Assembly: GCF_012933655.1 (NCBI RefSeq)
Contig: NZ_JABBJJ010000023.1
Span: 1-64,000, forward strand
Direction: 5' to 3'
Length of the DNA: 64,000 bases
DNA from: Pyxidicoccus fallax
Lineage (GTDB): Bacteria > Myxococcota > Myxococcia > Myxococcales > Myxococcaceae
Below the pieces are notes generated by a model, which did no database searches, had not been told where the DNA came from, and saw only the letters and a program-made list of their open reading frames with translations. This document shows, piece after piece, positions 18,182 to 26,954 of the stretch (its first letter is position 1; each line of letters begins with the position of its first letter). The translations under genes were made by a program, and so were the position numbers.

Positions 18182-20389
18182 TCACCGGGGGAGGACGACC
18201 TCGAAGCGGCTGCCCTGGCCGGGCGTGCTGTGCACGTGGACCTCTCCCCCGTGGGACTCGACAATCTGCCGGGTGATGTAGAGCCCCAGGCCGAGTCCTC
18301 CGTAGTGCCGCTCGCTGACGGCGCGCCCGAAGCGCTCGAAGATGCGGGTGAGGTGCTCGGGCGCGATGCCGATGCCCGAGTCCTCCACGGCGATGCGCAC
18401 GTGGGCCTCGTCTCCGGACAGGCGCAGGACGACGGGCTTGCCGGCGCCGTACTTCAGCGCGTTGGTGAGCAGGTTGGTGAGCACCTGGTCCACGCGCAGC
18501 CGGTCCCAGCTGCCGCGCATGTCGTCCTGCGTAATCAGTGACACGGCGCACCCGGCCTGGGTGGCCGTCACCGAGAAGCGGGACACCACGTCGCGCGCCA
18601 GCTCGGCCAGGTCCAGCGGCTCGCGGTCCAGGGTGAGCCGCCCGCTGGAGATGCGCGACACGTCGAGCAGCCCGTTGACGAGCGCCGACAGCTTCGCCAC
18701 CTGGCGCTGCACCACCTCCAGCTGCGAGGCCACCACCGGCGTGGGGATGGCGGGGAGCCCCTTCTGCGTCTCGCGGCGCAGCGACTGGAGGCGGAGCTGG
18801 AGCGGCGTCAGCGGCGTCTTCAATTCGTGACTGGCGATGGAGAGGAACTCGTCGCGCAGGAGCACGGACTGGCGGGCCTCGCGGTAGAGGATGGCGTTGT
18901 CGAGGAGCAGCGCCGCGCGCCGCGCGAGGTCCTGGGCGGTGGTGAGGTCCGCCTGCGTGTAGCGGCGCGAGGGCCGCACGGCGAGGAAGGTGAGCGCCCC
19001 CAGCGCGCGCCCTCGCGCCAGCAGGGGGACGGACATGATGCAGTGGAAGCCCACGGCCTTCATGACGTCGTAGTGCCTGTCGTCCACCGCCACCTTGCGC
19101 AGCCACGCGTCGGAGACCTCGTCCACGAGGAGGGACTCCGCTCGGCGCACCACGCAGGTGGTGGGGTGGCGGCAGCCGTCCGGGCCGGGCGGGAAGTCGC
19201 GCACCTCGCGGGCGAGCGCCTCGTCGGCCGCGTCCGCGTGCGCCACCGACATGCGCTGCACCGCGCCCGAGTCATCGACGACGTCCACGAAGCACCAGTC
19301 CGCCAGGGCGGGCACGGCGAGCCAGGCGAGCGCGCTGAGCGTCGCCTTCGGGTCCAGCGACGAGGAGGCCAGCACGCGGCTGGCCTCCGCGAGGAAGGCC
19401 GCGCGCTGCTCGGCGGCCTCGGCCTGGGTGCGCGCGGCCTGCTCCTCTCGCAGCAGCCGCTCCAGCTCCGCCTCCGTCGACTGGCCCGCGGACAGGTCCG
19501 TGTTGATGCCTACCCACTCGCGCGGGGTGCCGTCCTCGTTGAAGATGGGCACGGCGCGCGCCAGGGTGGTGAGGTACGTGCCGTCCCGCCGCCGCAGCCG
19601 GTACTCGCACTCGTACGTGCCGCGGGACAGCTGCGAGGGGCGCGACAGGTACGTCTGGCGCAGCGCGTCCGCCACGCGGGCCTGGTCGTCCGGGTGGACG
19701 GCGGACACCCACCCCCAGCCGGAGTACTGCTCCCGCGACTGCCCGGTGAAGTTCTCCCAGGTAGGGCACGGGCGGTCGATACCGCCCTGACCATCCGTCA
19801 TCCACACCACGTGCTTCGTCGCGACGACGAGCGCCTGGAAGCGCTGCTCGCCCTGGCGGACCTTCCGGCGCAGCGCGGCGTTCTCCTCGCGCAGCCGCAC
19901 CGTCTCCAGTGCCAGGTCGGCCAGCCCCGCCAGCCCGCCAATGGCCGCCTCGTCCTCCGGGGAGAAGTCCTCTCCGGACATCGCGTCGAAGAGGTGCAAT
20001 TGCCCCTCGCCCCCGAGGAACGGCACTGAGAGCCAGCCCTTCGGCCGCGACGTCCGGCCCTCGCGGGCGGCGGGCGGAGCACCGCTCCCCTGCTCCGGCC
20101 AGGGCGATTCACGGCCCGGGCGCCGCACCGCGCAGGGGCCCATGGGCACGGTGTAGCCCCCCCAGGTCTCGTAGCTCCGCGAGAGGGAGGTGGTGCACGC
20201 CCCGCGTCGCCCGGCGACCGAGGAGGACAGCGTGACGGTGGCCTGATGGGCGCGGGCGAGACACCGGGCCGCGTCCGCCAGTCGGAAGAGCGCCTCCTCG
20301 AGGGTGGGCGAGGTGGCCGGTGAGCGGGGTGCCTCCTCCTCGTCGTCGAGCGAGTCTTCCAGCACGGGCGCGGCGGGTTCCATGGCCAT
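18182..20389 (-). CDS. PAS/GAF sensor histidine kinase
   Basis: The start at 20389 is preferred over 20431 because GGAGGGG lies about ten bases upstream. The 735-residue soluble protein has an N-terminal GAF-like region (about 20-165), a PAS domain (about 185-305, ending REWVGINTDLS), a second GAF domain (about 335-505) and a kinase core with H-box SHELKTPL near residue 523, N-box LLTNALKYG and G-boxes DSGIGI and GLGLGLYI. There is no transmembrane segment, so it senses a cytoplasmic signal. No response regulator is adjacent, as is common for myxobacterial orphan kinases. The two kinase cores of the hybrid kinase at 39369 are similar to this one, especially the HYGGLGLGL region. Confidence 0.92.
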   Translation of the reverse strand: MAMEPAAPVLEDSLDDEEEAPRSPATSPTLEEALFRLADAARCLARAHQATVTLSSSVAGRRGACTTSLSRSYETWGGYTVPMGPCAVRRPGRESPWPEQGSGAPPAAREGRTSRPKGWLSVPFLGGEGQLHLFDAMSGEDFSPEDEAAIGGLAGLADLALETVRLREENAALRRKVRQGEQRFQALVVATKHVVWMTDGQGGIDRPCPTWENFTGQSREQYSGWGWVSAVHPDDQARVADALRQTYLSRPSQLSRGTYECEYRLRRRDGTYLTTLARAVPIFNEDGTPREWVGINTDLSAGQSTEAELERLLREEQAARTQAEAAEQRAAFLAEASRVLASSSLDPKATLSALAWLAVPALADWCFVDVVDDSGAVQRMSVAHADAADEALAREVRDFPPGPDGCRHPTTCVVRRAESLLVDEVSDAWLRKVAVDDRHYDVMKAVGFHCIMSVPLLARGRALGALTFLAVRPSRRYTQADLTTAQDLARRAALLLDNAILYREARQSVLLRDEFLSIASHELKTPLTPLQLRLQSLRRETQKGLPAIPTPVVASQLEVVQRQVAKLSALVNGLLDVSRISSGRLTLDREPLDLAELARDVVSRFSVTATQAGCAVSLITQDDMRGSWDRLRVDQVLTNLLTNALKYGAGKPVVLRLSGDEAHVRIAVEDSGIGIAPEHLTRIFERFGRAVSERHYGGLGLGLYITRQIVESHGGEVHVHSTPGQGSRFEVVLPR

Positions 20390-20548
20390 GAAAAATCCCC
20401 TCCACGGAGAACTCCTCACGGCCGTGCGCACATCGGCTCATGGCTCGGCTGCTCTCGGAGGCCGCCCGCCGGGCAGGCGACCTGGCGTGGGACTGGTACG
20501 GGTCCATGGCCGCGCCGTCCACGAGCGCCGAGGCACGGCGACGCCAGC

Positions 20549-21442
20549 TCAGGCGTGGGGCGCGTCGAGGACGGCCAGGTCGAGCTGACGAAGGCCCGCG
20601 GGCTCGGCGACCACGTCGATGCGGGCAATCTTCCCGTCCGTGAGCGTGAAGCGCAGCACGCGGAGGAGTCGCGCTCCTGGAGCCACGACGACTCCCACCC
20701 TCCCCTCCACGAGCGCCGGCCGAGCGGCCCGGGCACCGCGCGCGAGCTTGAGAATCTGCGTGGCCACGGTCCCCGCGCCGCGAAGCTCTGCCGGTGTGCC
20801 CGGCGGCAGCGCGGCGCGGTCGCCCTGGACCACCACTTCCGGGTCCAGCACCGCGAGGAGCGCGTCGAGGTCCCCCGCGCGCAGGGCCGCGAGGAAGGCG
20901 CCGACCACGTCTCGCTGGCGGGTGAGCTCGGCTTCGGGGACCGCGGCGGCGCCCTGGACCCGGCGGCGCGCGCGGCTCGCGAGCTGCCTCGCCGCTTCCG
21001 GAGTGCGGCCCACGATGGAGGCCACCTCCTCGAAGGGCACGGCGAAGAGGTCATGCAGCACGAACGCGATGCGCTCGGCGGGATTCAGCGTGTCGAGGAC
21101 CACGAGCAGCGCGAGCCCGACCTGGTCCGCCAGGAGCGCCTCCTGCTCGGGGTCGACGCCGCCCTCACGCTCCACGAGCGGCTCGGGGAGCTGCGCGCCG
21201 TGGAGCTCCTCGCGCCGCGCCTCACGCGAGCGCAGCAGGTCCAGGCACACCCGCGCGACGACCGTCGTCAGCCAGCCCCCGAGGTTCTCGACGCCGCTCG
21301 TGTCGGCACGGCTGGCCCGGAGCCAGGATTCCTGGACGGCGTCCTCCGCCTCACTCAACGAGCCGAGCATCCGGTAGGCCACCCCCCGCAGATGTGCCCG
21401 GTGTTCCTCGAATCGCGTCGCCAGCCCGTCGTTTTCGGTCAT
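20549..21442 (-). CDS. ECF41/SigJ-type sigma factor with SnoaL-like C-terminal domain
   Basis: A 297-residue extracytoplasmic-function sigma factor. Region 2 (FEEHRAHLRGVAYRMLGSLSEAEDAVQESWLRA) and region 4 (LNPAERIAFVLHDLFAVPFEEVASIVGRTPEAARQLASRARR) are both clear. A further 110-residue C-terminal extension (from about residue 180) looks like the SnoaL/NTF2-like domain that in ECF41 proteins replaces an anti-sigma factor. It is divergent from an AhpD-like gene at 21542, and such carboxymuconolactone-decarboxylase/oxidoreductase/epimerase partners are the known ECF41 neighbourhood. A promoter matching the ECF41 type starts two bases upstream of its start codon on the other strand. Confidence 0.92.
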   Translation of the reverse strand: MTENDGLATRFEEHRAHLRGVAYRMLGSLSEAEDAVQESWLRASRADTSGVENLGGWLTTVVARVCLDLLRSREARREELHGAQLPEPLVEREGGVDPEQEALLADQVGLALLVVLDTLNPAERIAFVLHDLFAVPFEEVASIVGRTPEAARQLASRARRRVQGAAAVPEAELTRQRDVVGAFLAALRAGDLDALLAVLDPEVVVQGDRAALPPGTPAELRGAGTVATQILKLARGARAARPALVEGRVGVVVAPGARLLRVLRFTLTDGKIARIDVVAEPAGLRQLDLAVLDAPHA

Positions 21443-21443
21443 C

Positions 21444-21470
21444 GGTCACATCCTTTTTTCGGGATTCGTC
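21444..21470 (+). promoter_or_regulatory. Putative ECF41-type promoter (GGTCACA-N16-CGTC)
   Basis: GGTCACA at 21444-21450 and CGTC at 21467-21470 are separated by exactly 16 bases. This matches, with one mismatch in the -35, the TGTCACA-N16/17-CGTC promoter reported for ECF41 target genes (recalled from the literature). It points toward the AhpD-like gene at 21542 and lies in the divergent region next to the ECF41 sigma gene itself. Confidence 0.7.
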
Positions 21471-21541
21471 ATGGCAGTGACGGCCGAGAAATCCCGGTCG
21501 TGGTGACCCATACACCTGCTGCCATTCGAAGGAGAACCCCG

Positions 21542-21997
21542 ATGCAAGCTCGAATGAAGAACCCCGCCATGCTCGTCCCCGAGGCCCTGCCTGCCCTGAT
21601 GGCGCTGGGGAAGGCGGTGAAGCGAGGCGTCGTGCCGGCGAAGACGCTCGACCTCGTGCACCTGCGGGCGAGTCAAATCAACGGCTGCGCCTTCTGCCTG
21701 GACCTGCACTCCCGAGAGCTCCTGAAGAACGGCGACACGCAGCAGCGGGCCTTCGCGGTGTCGGCCTGGCGCGAGTCGCCCCTCTTCAACGACGCCGAGC
21801 GCGCCGCGCTGGCGCTCACCGAGGCCATGACCCGGATGGATGACAGGACGGACCCGGTCCCCGATGCCGTCTGGCAGGAGGCCGCCCGGCACTACGACGA
21901 GGCGGCGCTCTCGACGCTGGTGCTGTCCATCTCCATGGTCAACCTCTGGAACCGCCTCAACGTCACCACCCGGCAGGTGCCGGGCACGGGCTTCTGA
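21542..21997 (+). CDS. Carboxymuconolactone decarboxylase / AhpD-like protein
   Basis: A 151-residue member of the AhpD/CMD superfamily. The redox motif CAFCLDLH gives Cys49, Cys52 and His56, the CxxCxxxH arrangement of alkylhydroperoxidase AhpD, so a thiol-dependent peroxide or redox role is more likely than lactone decarboxylation. AAGGAG precedes the ATG at 21542 with a six-base spacing. It follows the ECF41-type promoter at 21444-21470 and is the probable target of the divergent sigma factor. The C-terminal MVNLWNRLNVTTRQVPG is standard for this subfamily. Confidence 0.92.
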   Translation: MQARMKNPAMLVPEALPALMALGKAVKRGVVPAKTLDLVHLRASQINGCAFCLDLHSRELLKNGDTQQRAFAVSAWRESPLFNDAERAALALTEAMTRMDDRTDPVPDAVWQEAARHYDEAALSTLVLSISMVNLWNRLNVTTRQVPGTGF

Positions 21998-22110
21998 GCC
22001 AGGGCCTCGGTCGCGTCGAGGCGCGGACACTTTCGGGCGCATGGAGCATGCCGGGCAGGCAGTCCTCCCGTCATGCTCGCTCCTTCCCAGTTCATGGGAG
22101 GGGGGCGTTC

Positions 22111-23139
22111 ATGTCGCAACCGCGCGAGGAGGCGCCCGCGCCTCGAGGCCCGCGCCAGTCCGTCTGGAGGGATGCGGGCGCGGCCCTCTCACTCGTCTTC
22201 GGCTCGCCGCTCGCCTTCTTCATCCTCACCGCCGTGGCCTTCATGGCGGCGTACTTCTTCCAGCTGGGCCCCAGCCTCCAGAACCTGGCCTTCCTGGGCT
22301 CACGCCCCGTGGGGCTGTGGCACATCTTCCTCCCGATTCAACCCGCGCTCTGGCTGGTCACCTCCCTCCTCGTATGGGGCGAGCTCAGGAAGCCGGACCC
22401 GCTCTGGCCGGACACCCGACGTGAGCAGATGGCGGTCGTGCTCTGCACCTCCGTCACCCTCGCCATGATTGGCCTCCCCTTCGTCGCCCAGTTCATCAGC
22501 TGGCCGGAGATGCCTTCGCTCGCAACGCTGAACACCCCTTCGATGTCCGCGTTTCGGACGAGGCTGCTCATCCTGAGCCTCATCGGGATTGCGGTTGCCG
22601 TCCTGCAAGCGCTCAGCGTGTTCTGCGTGCACGTGCAGCTTCTCCGGCTGTCGTCCGCGCCCCCGGCCCGGGGAACGGTGTGCGAGGCAGGAGACCTCGA
22701 TGAAGACGTGCGGCGGTACTTGAAGCTCCGAGCTCGACTGCGACTGTTCCTGAGCCTCGTCGCGGTCAACGTCGGAACCTCGGTGCTGAGCCTGGGCATC
22801 CTGCGCAACCTGCTCAACGCGGCCCATCCCGCTCGACCCGAGCTGTTCCCGGCGGCACCGGTCGTGGGCTACAGCGTCTACCTCACCGGACTCCTGGCCA
22901 ATGGCTATCTGCCGGTACGAAAGACCCTGGTGGACGTGGGCGAGGCTCTCGCGGAGCGGCTCGTCCGACAATCTCTCGGAGCCCAGGCGCCCTGGAAGGC
23001 CCGGTTCGAGGAGCAACAGGCCGCGCGCACCTACCTCGGCCTGCGGGAGTCCGCCTTCCAGGAGCTCCAGCAGGGCATCTCCGTGCTGGCGCCCCTCCTC
23101 GGTGGGCTCTCCTCACTGCTGCTCAGCCCGGGCGGGTAG
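22111..23139 (+). CDS. Multi-pass membrane protein of unknown function
   Basis: The start at 22111 follows GGGAGGGGGG by six bases and is preferred over 22048. The 342-residue product has about six hydrophobic segments, for example SPLAFFILTAVAFMAAYFF, PIQPALWLVTSLLVW and LLILSLIGIAVAVLQALSVF, and soluble charged loops including a DEDVRRYLKLRARLRLF segment. No transporter or sensor motif is recognised. The C-terminal half after residue 270 is helical and soluble. Its 3' end overlaps the convergent NmrA-like gene by 17 bases, so the two transcripts must be antisense over that stretch. Confidence 0.75.
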   Translation: MSQPREEAPAPRGPRQSVWRDAGAALSLVFGSPLAFFILTAVAFMAAYFFQLGPSLQNLAFLGSRPVGLWHIFLPIQPALWLVTSLLVWGELRKPDPLWPDTRREQMAVVLCTSVTLAMIGLPFVAQFISWPEMPSLATLNTPSMSAFRTRLLILSLIGIAVAVLQALSVFCVHVQLLRLSSAPPARGTVCEAGDLDEDVRRYLKLRARLRLFLSLVAVNVGTSVLSLGILRNLLNAAHPARPELFPAAPVVGYSVYLTGLLANGYLPVRKTLVDVGEALAERLVRQSLGAQAPWKARFEEQQAARTYLGLRESAFQELQQGISVLAPLLGGLSSLLLSPGG

Positions 23140-24034
23140 CCGCGGGTCGGCCTCCGCTCGCGCATCCGAGCGCCTCGCGGTGTTCTTGTGCCCACATGGC
23201 GAAGGAGTGCCAGCCCACGTCGGGAAACTCGCGCCGGAGGGCGTCGATGTCCGCGCTGAACCCGACACGGTCCATCCACGCGAGCGTGGCCGCGACGTTC
23301 TGTCCCAGCTCGCCCTGCGCCGGGAAGGAGGACAGGGGCAGCGCCACGGGGTGGATGGCGTGCCCCAGCTCACGCGTGAGGATATCCGCGGCAATGGCGC
23401 CATCGAGCTCGTCGCCCGCGAGGTCGATCCGGCGTCCGAGGAACGGCTCGCGCTGTTCGAGCACGAGCGTGACGAAGCGGCCGATGTCTCGCACGGCGAT
23501 GTACTGGACGGTCCGCTCCACGGGCATCCAGCGGACGAAGGAGCCGACGCGGAGGTTGGACAGGCAGAAGGGCGTGAGGAGGTTCTCCAGGAAGTACGCG
23601 GGCGCGACGATGGTGTAGGGCACGCCGGAGCGGGCGAGGTGCTCCTCGACACGGCGCTTGCTCTCGAAGCTGGGGATGCCCGTGTTCCGGTCCGCGTTGC
23701 AGGCGGAGGTGAACACGAAGTGCGCGACACCGGCCTCGCGCGCGGCGTCGACCAGCGCCATGCCCTTGGGAGCCTCGGCCGCCACACCCTCGAACGGAGT
23801 GGTGACACCGAAGACGGCCTCCACGCCCGCCATGGCACGCACCAGGGATGGAGCGTCCTCGAGCCGTCCCTCCACGAGCACCACTCCGAGCCGATGGAGC
23901 TCCGTCGCCGCGGGAGCTTCCGGCGCACGCACGAGCGTGCGCACACGGTGCCCCCGCTCCAGGAGACAGCGGGCCACGGCGCCCCCCTGCTGTCCCGTGG
24001 CACCGACCACGAGCACCTCGCGCTGCACCGACAT
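23123..24034 (-). CDS. NmrA-like NAD(P)-binding oxidoreductase
   Basis: A 303-residue atypical short-chain dehydrogenase. The Rossmann loop GATGQQGG at residues 9-16 (after MSVQREVLVV) and the NmrA-like RTLVRAP and EGRLEDAPSLVRAM segments identify the family; the usual YxxxK is absent, as in NmrA, PCBER and similar proteins. It may be a redox sensor or quinone/NADPH-dependent reductase. The start at 24034 follows GGGAGGAGAGG; a longer in-frame extension reaching 24307 consists of repeated copies of the start module and is rejected. Being close to the ECF41 locus, it could be a further member of that regulon, but it has no visible ECF41 promoter. Confidence 0.85.
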   Translation of the reverse strand: MSVQREVLVVGATGQQGGAVARCLLERGHRVRTLVRAPEAPAATELHRLGVVLVEGRLEDAPSLVRAMAGVEAVFGVTTPFEGVAAEAPKGMALVDAAREAGVAHFVFTSACNADRNTGIPSFESKRRVEEHLARSGVPYTIVAPAYFLENLLTPFCLSNLRVGSFVRWMPVERTVQYIAVRDIGRFVTLVLEQREPFLGRRIDLAGDELDGAIAADILTRELGHAIHPVALPLSSFPAQGELGQNVAATLAWMDRVGFSADIDALRREFPDVGWHSFAMWAQEHREALGCASGGRPAATRPG

Positions 24035-24167
24035 CGAGCCTCTCCTCCCGCCAAACTCCGCGCCATGCACGCGACAGCCGGCCTCAAGCACCTCGCGTGG
24101 CACCAGCCTCGTGCCCTTCCTCCGGCCGGGAGCCACGCCACGCACGCGACAGCCGGCGCGCGACACC
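24013..24167 (-). repeat. Tandem duplication of the NmrA-like gene start module
   Basis: Two imperfect copies of a roughly 75-base unit lie head to tail: GCACCTCGCG at 24013 and 24088, ACGCGACAGCCGG at 24069 and 24144, with a partial third copy beginning near 24168. Each unit carries, read on the minus strand, a G/A-rich ribosome-site-like stretch, then a CGAGGTGC segment that in the functional copy is codons 6-9 of the gene at 23123-24034. Confidence 0.8.
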
Positions 24168-24531
24168 CACCTCGCGGCCCCAGCCGGCAGCCACGACGCG
24201 AGGTACGCCAGCTTCAACCATGGGCGCTCACCTCCACGGAAGGAATGGCCCACGAGGGAGGTCATCCAGCACGCCGCTGTCATCACGGGGGCGTCACGGG
24301 CCCCCACGCTCGGGCGCTGACGGAGCGGCCGGTGTCGTCGCGGTTACTGTTGCCCATCAGAAGGAACACTTCCTGGAGCGACGCGTCATCCAGGCGGTGT
24401 GAGAGTGGACGACGCGAGCGCGCCGCGCTGGTGACGCCCCCTCCGGTTGCATACATTCCGCCCCGCCCCACACGGGCCGGTGGGAGTCACGGGCCGGGCC
24501 CTGCGGGTTGGCACTCACGGAGGGCTCGGCC
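24035..24531. other. Intergenic region between the NmrA-like gene and the kynurenine operon
   Basis: 497 bases without a supported gene. The left third is occupied by the tandem start-module repeats. Its minus-strand frame is open through the repeats to 24307 but has no conserved content. The right part, 24310-24531, is the leader of the plus-strand kynurenine operon and should hold its promoter; an AT-richer GGTTGCATACATTCC at about 24446 stands out, but no regulator site can be named. Confidence 0.5.
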
Positions 24532-25974
24532 ATGGAGAAGGTGCTCAACTACATCGGTGGCGAGCTGCTGCCCGCCAGCAGCGGCGCATGGCTGGACAAG
24601 CCCGAGCCGGCGACGGGGAAGAACTACGCCCTCGTCCCGGACTCGGACGAGCCGGACGTGCAGCGCGCGGTGGAGGCCGCCTCGCGCGCCTTCCCCGCCT
24701 GGGCCGCTACCCCGGCCACCGACCGGGCGCGCCTCTTGCGCCGCATCGCGGAGGCCATCCGCTCGCGCATGGACGCGTTCGCCCGCGCGGAGTCCATCGA
24801 CACCGGCAAGCCCCTGTCCGTCGCCTCCACCGTCGACATCCCGCGCAGCATCCTCAACTTCGAGTTCTTCGCGGACGCCGTCACCCAGTTCTCCAGCGAG
24901 GCGCACCAGACGGACAACGTCGCCCTCAACTACACCCTGCGCACGCCGCTGGGCGTGGTGGGCTGCATCTCCCCGTGGAACCTGCCGCTGTACCTCCTCA
25001 CGTGGAAGATTGCCCCCGCGCTGGCCATCGGGAACTGCGTGGTGGCCAAGCCGTCCGAAGTCACGCCGATGACGGCGTACCTCCTGTCCCAGGTCTGCCG
25101 CGAGGCCGGCCTGCCCCCGGGCGTGCTCAACCTCGTGCACGGCCTGGGCCCCAAGGTGGGCGCCGCCATGAGCCGCCACCCGGACATCAGCGCCATCTCC
25201 TTCACCGGCAGCACCCGCACCGGCGCCGAGATTGCCCGCGTGGCCGCCCCCGCCTTCAAGAAGCTGTCGCTGGAGATGGGCGGGAAGAACCCCAACGTCA
25301 TCTTCGCGGACTGCGACTTCGACGAGGCGCTCGCCACCACGATGCGCTCGTCCTTCGCCAACCAGGGGCAGATCTGCCTCTGCGGCCCGCGCATCTTCGT
25401 GCAGCGCCCCCTCTACGAGCGCTTCAAGGAGGCGCTCGTCACCCGCACCCGCGCCCTCAAGGTGGGTGACCCGCTGGAGCCGGGCACGGACCAGGGCGCG
25501 CTCGTGTCGCAGCAGCACTTCGAGAAGGTGCTCGGCTACATCGACCTGGCGAAGCAGGAGGGCGGACGCGTCCTCACCGGCGGCAAGCGCGCCAGCGTGC
25601 CCGGCCGCTGCCGCGACGGCTGGTTCGTGGAGCCCACCCTCGTCGAGGGCCTCGACTCCGCGTGCCGCACCAACCAGGAAGAAATCTTCGGCCCCGTGGC
25701 CAGCCTCATCCCCTTCGACCAGGAGGAGGAGGTCCTCGCCTGGGCCAACTCCACGAAGTACGGCCTCGCCGCCAGCGTGTGGACGAGAGATTTGCAGCGC
25801 GCGCACCGCTTCGCCTCGCGGCTGCACAGCGGCATCGTCTGGGTGAACACCTGGATGCTGCGCGACCTGCGCACGCCGTTCGGCGGTGTGAAGGACTCGG
25901 GTGTGGGGCGCGAGGGCGGCTGGGACGCGCTGCGCTTCTTCACCGAGCCGAAGAACGTCTGCATCAAGCTGTGA
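24532..25974 (+). CDS. 2-aminomuconic 6-semialdehyde dehydrogenase
   Basis: An NAD-dependent aldehyde dehydrogenase of 480 residues. It has the family's PWNLPLYLLTWKIAPALAIGN, SFTGSTRTG cofactor region, LEMGGKNPN with the general-base Glu, and GQICLCG with catalytic Cys282. WVNTWMLRDLRTPFGGVKDSGVGREGG is close to 2-hydroxymuconic/2-aminomuconic semialdehyde dehydrogenases (AmnC/NbaE type). Context decides the substrate: the next genes make 2-aminomuconic semialdehyde and deaminate 2-aminomuconate. The start at 24532 follows GGAGGG by seven bases; an ATG at 24508 lacks a ribosome site. It is the first gene of the operon. Confidence 0.9.
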   Translation: MEKVLNYIGGELLPASSGAWLDKPEPATGKNYALVPDSDEPDVQRAVEAASRAFPAWAATPATDRARLLRRIAEAIRSRMDAFARAESIDTGKPLSVASTVDIPRSILNFEFFADAVTQFSSEAHQTDNVALNYTLRTPLGVVGCISPWNLPLYLLTWKIAPALAIGNCVVAKPSEVTPMTAYLLSQVCREAGLPPGVLNLVHGLGPKVGAAMSRHPDISAISFTGSTRTGAEIARVAAPAFKKLSLEMGGKNPNVIFADCDFDEALATTMRSSFANQGQICLCGPRIFVQRPLYERFKEALVTRTRALKVGDPLEPGTDQGALVSQQHFEKVLGYIDLAKQEGGRVLTGGKRASVPGRCRDGWFVEPTLVEGLDSACRTNQEEIFGPVASLIPFDQEEEVLAWANSTKYGLAASVWTRDLQRAHRFASRLHSGIVWVNTWMLRDLRTPFGGVKDSGVGREGGWDALRFFTEPKNVCIKL

Positions 25975-26000
25975 GCCTCTAGCCCGTTCAGGAGCGCATC

Positions 26001-26429
26001 GTGAGCAGCAGTGAGCGAGTCGATTCCCAGAAGGCCCCGGAGCCGGTGGGCCTGTATCCCCACGCCCGCCGCGTGGGCAACCTCCTGTTCCTGTCCGGCG
26101 TGGGCCCGCGCGAGCGCGGCACCAAGAAGATTCCCGGCGTGGAGCTGGACGCGGAGGGCAACATCGTCTCCTACGACATCGAGGCCCAGTGCCACTCGGT
26201 GTTCCGCAACGTCCGCTACATCCTGGAGGACGCCGGCTCGTCCTGGGAGAAGCTCGTGGACGTGACGGTGTACCTGACGAACATGAAGAAGGACTTCCCC
26301 ACGTACAACCGGCTGTGGGCGGAGTACTTCAAGGACAACCCGCCGTGCAGGACGACGCTCGAAATCAACCGGCTGCCCACGCCGATTGCCATCGAGCTCA
26401 AGTGCATCGCCACCATCGGAGACGAGTGA
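26001..26429 (+). CDS. 2-aminomuconate deaminase (RidA family)
   Basis: A 142-residue RidA/YjgF-family protein with GTG start after AGGAG. Family landmarks are RVGNLLFLSGVGP, FRNVRYILEDAGSSWEKLVDVTVYLTNMKKDFPTYN and CRTTLEINRLP, the last resembling the RidA substrate Arg region. RidA proteins hydrolyse enamines/imines, and in this operon the obvious substrate is 2-aminomuconate, released by the dehydrogenase encoded upstream, giving 4-oxalocrotonate and ammonia. The stop directly abuts the ATG of the dioxygenase gene. Confidence 0.88.
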   Translation: MSSSERVDSQKAPEPVGLYPHARRVGNLLFLSGVGPRERGTKKIPGVELDAEGNIVSYDIEAQCHSVFRNVRYILEDAGSSWEKLVDVTVYLTNMKKDFPTYNRLWAEYFKDNPPCRTTLEINRLPTPIAIELKCIATIGDE

Positions 26430-26954
26430 ATGGGCCGCCTGACCCCCATCAACTTCAAGAAGTGGATTGACGAGCACCGCCACCTGCTCAAGCCGCCCGT
26501 CGGCAACCAGCAGGTGTGGGCCGACCGCGAGTTCATGGTCACCGTCGTCGGTGGCCCCAACGCGCGCACGGACTTCCACATCAACGAGGGCGAGGAGTTC
26601 TTCTACCAGCTCGAGGGCAACATCACCCTGCGCGTCATCGACGAGGGCAAGGTGCAGGACATCCCCATCAACGAGGGGGAGATCTTCCTGCTGCCGCCCA
26701 ACGTGCCGCACTCGCCGCAGCGCCCCGCCGGCACGGTGGGGCTGGTGCTGGAGCGCCGCCGCCAGCCGAAGGAGATGGACGGCTTCATGTGGCTGTGCCC
26801 CAACTGCGGCGAGAAGCTCTACGAGGAGTTCGTGCACGTCACGAACCTCGTGACGCAGCTGCCTCCCATCTTCGAGCACTTCTACGGCAACCCCGACAAC
26901 TGCACGTGCAAGAAGTGCGGGACGAAGGTCACCAAGGGGAGCCCCACCCGTTGA
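26430..26954 (+). CDS. nbaC: 3-hydroxyanthranilate 3,4-dioxygenase
   Basis: A cupin-fold iron dioxygenase of 174 residues, the usual bacterial length. Iron ligands are visible as His50, Glu56 and His94 (HINEGEEFF and NVPHSPQRP), and the bacterial second metal site is present as CPNC at 123-126 and CKKC at 160-163. It opens the ring of 3-hydroxyanthranilate to 2-amino-3-carboxymuconic semialdehyde, substrate of the next enzyme. The start codon directly follows the stop of the deaminase gene. The ACMSD gene begins inside its stop codon. The name nbaC follows the 2-nitrobenzoate/kynurenine pathway usage; other names exist. Confidence 0.95.
   Translation: MGRLTPINFKKWIDEHRHLLKPPVGNQQVWADREFMVTVVGGPNARTDFHINEGEEFFYQLEGNITLRVIDEGKVQDIPINEGEIFLLPPNVPHSPQRPAGTVGLVLERRRQPKEMDGFMWLCPNCGEKLYEEFVHVTNLVTQLPPIFEHFYGNPDNCTCKKCGTKVTKGSPTR

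Noticed and set aside
24035-24307. 91-residue N-terminal extension of the NmrA-like protein
   Set aside because: The frame is open but is a translation of the leader repeats; a good ribosome site and the conserved Rossmann start both point to 24034.
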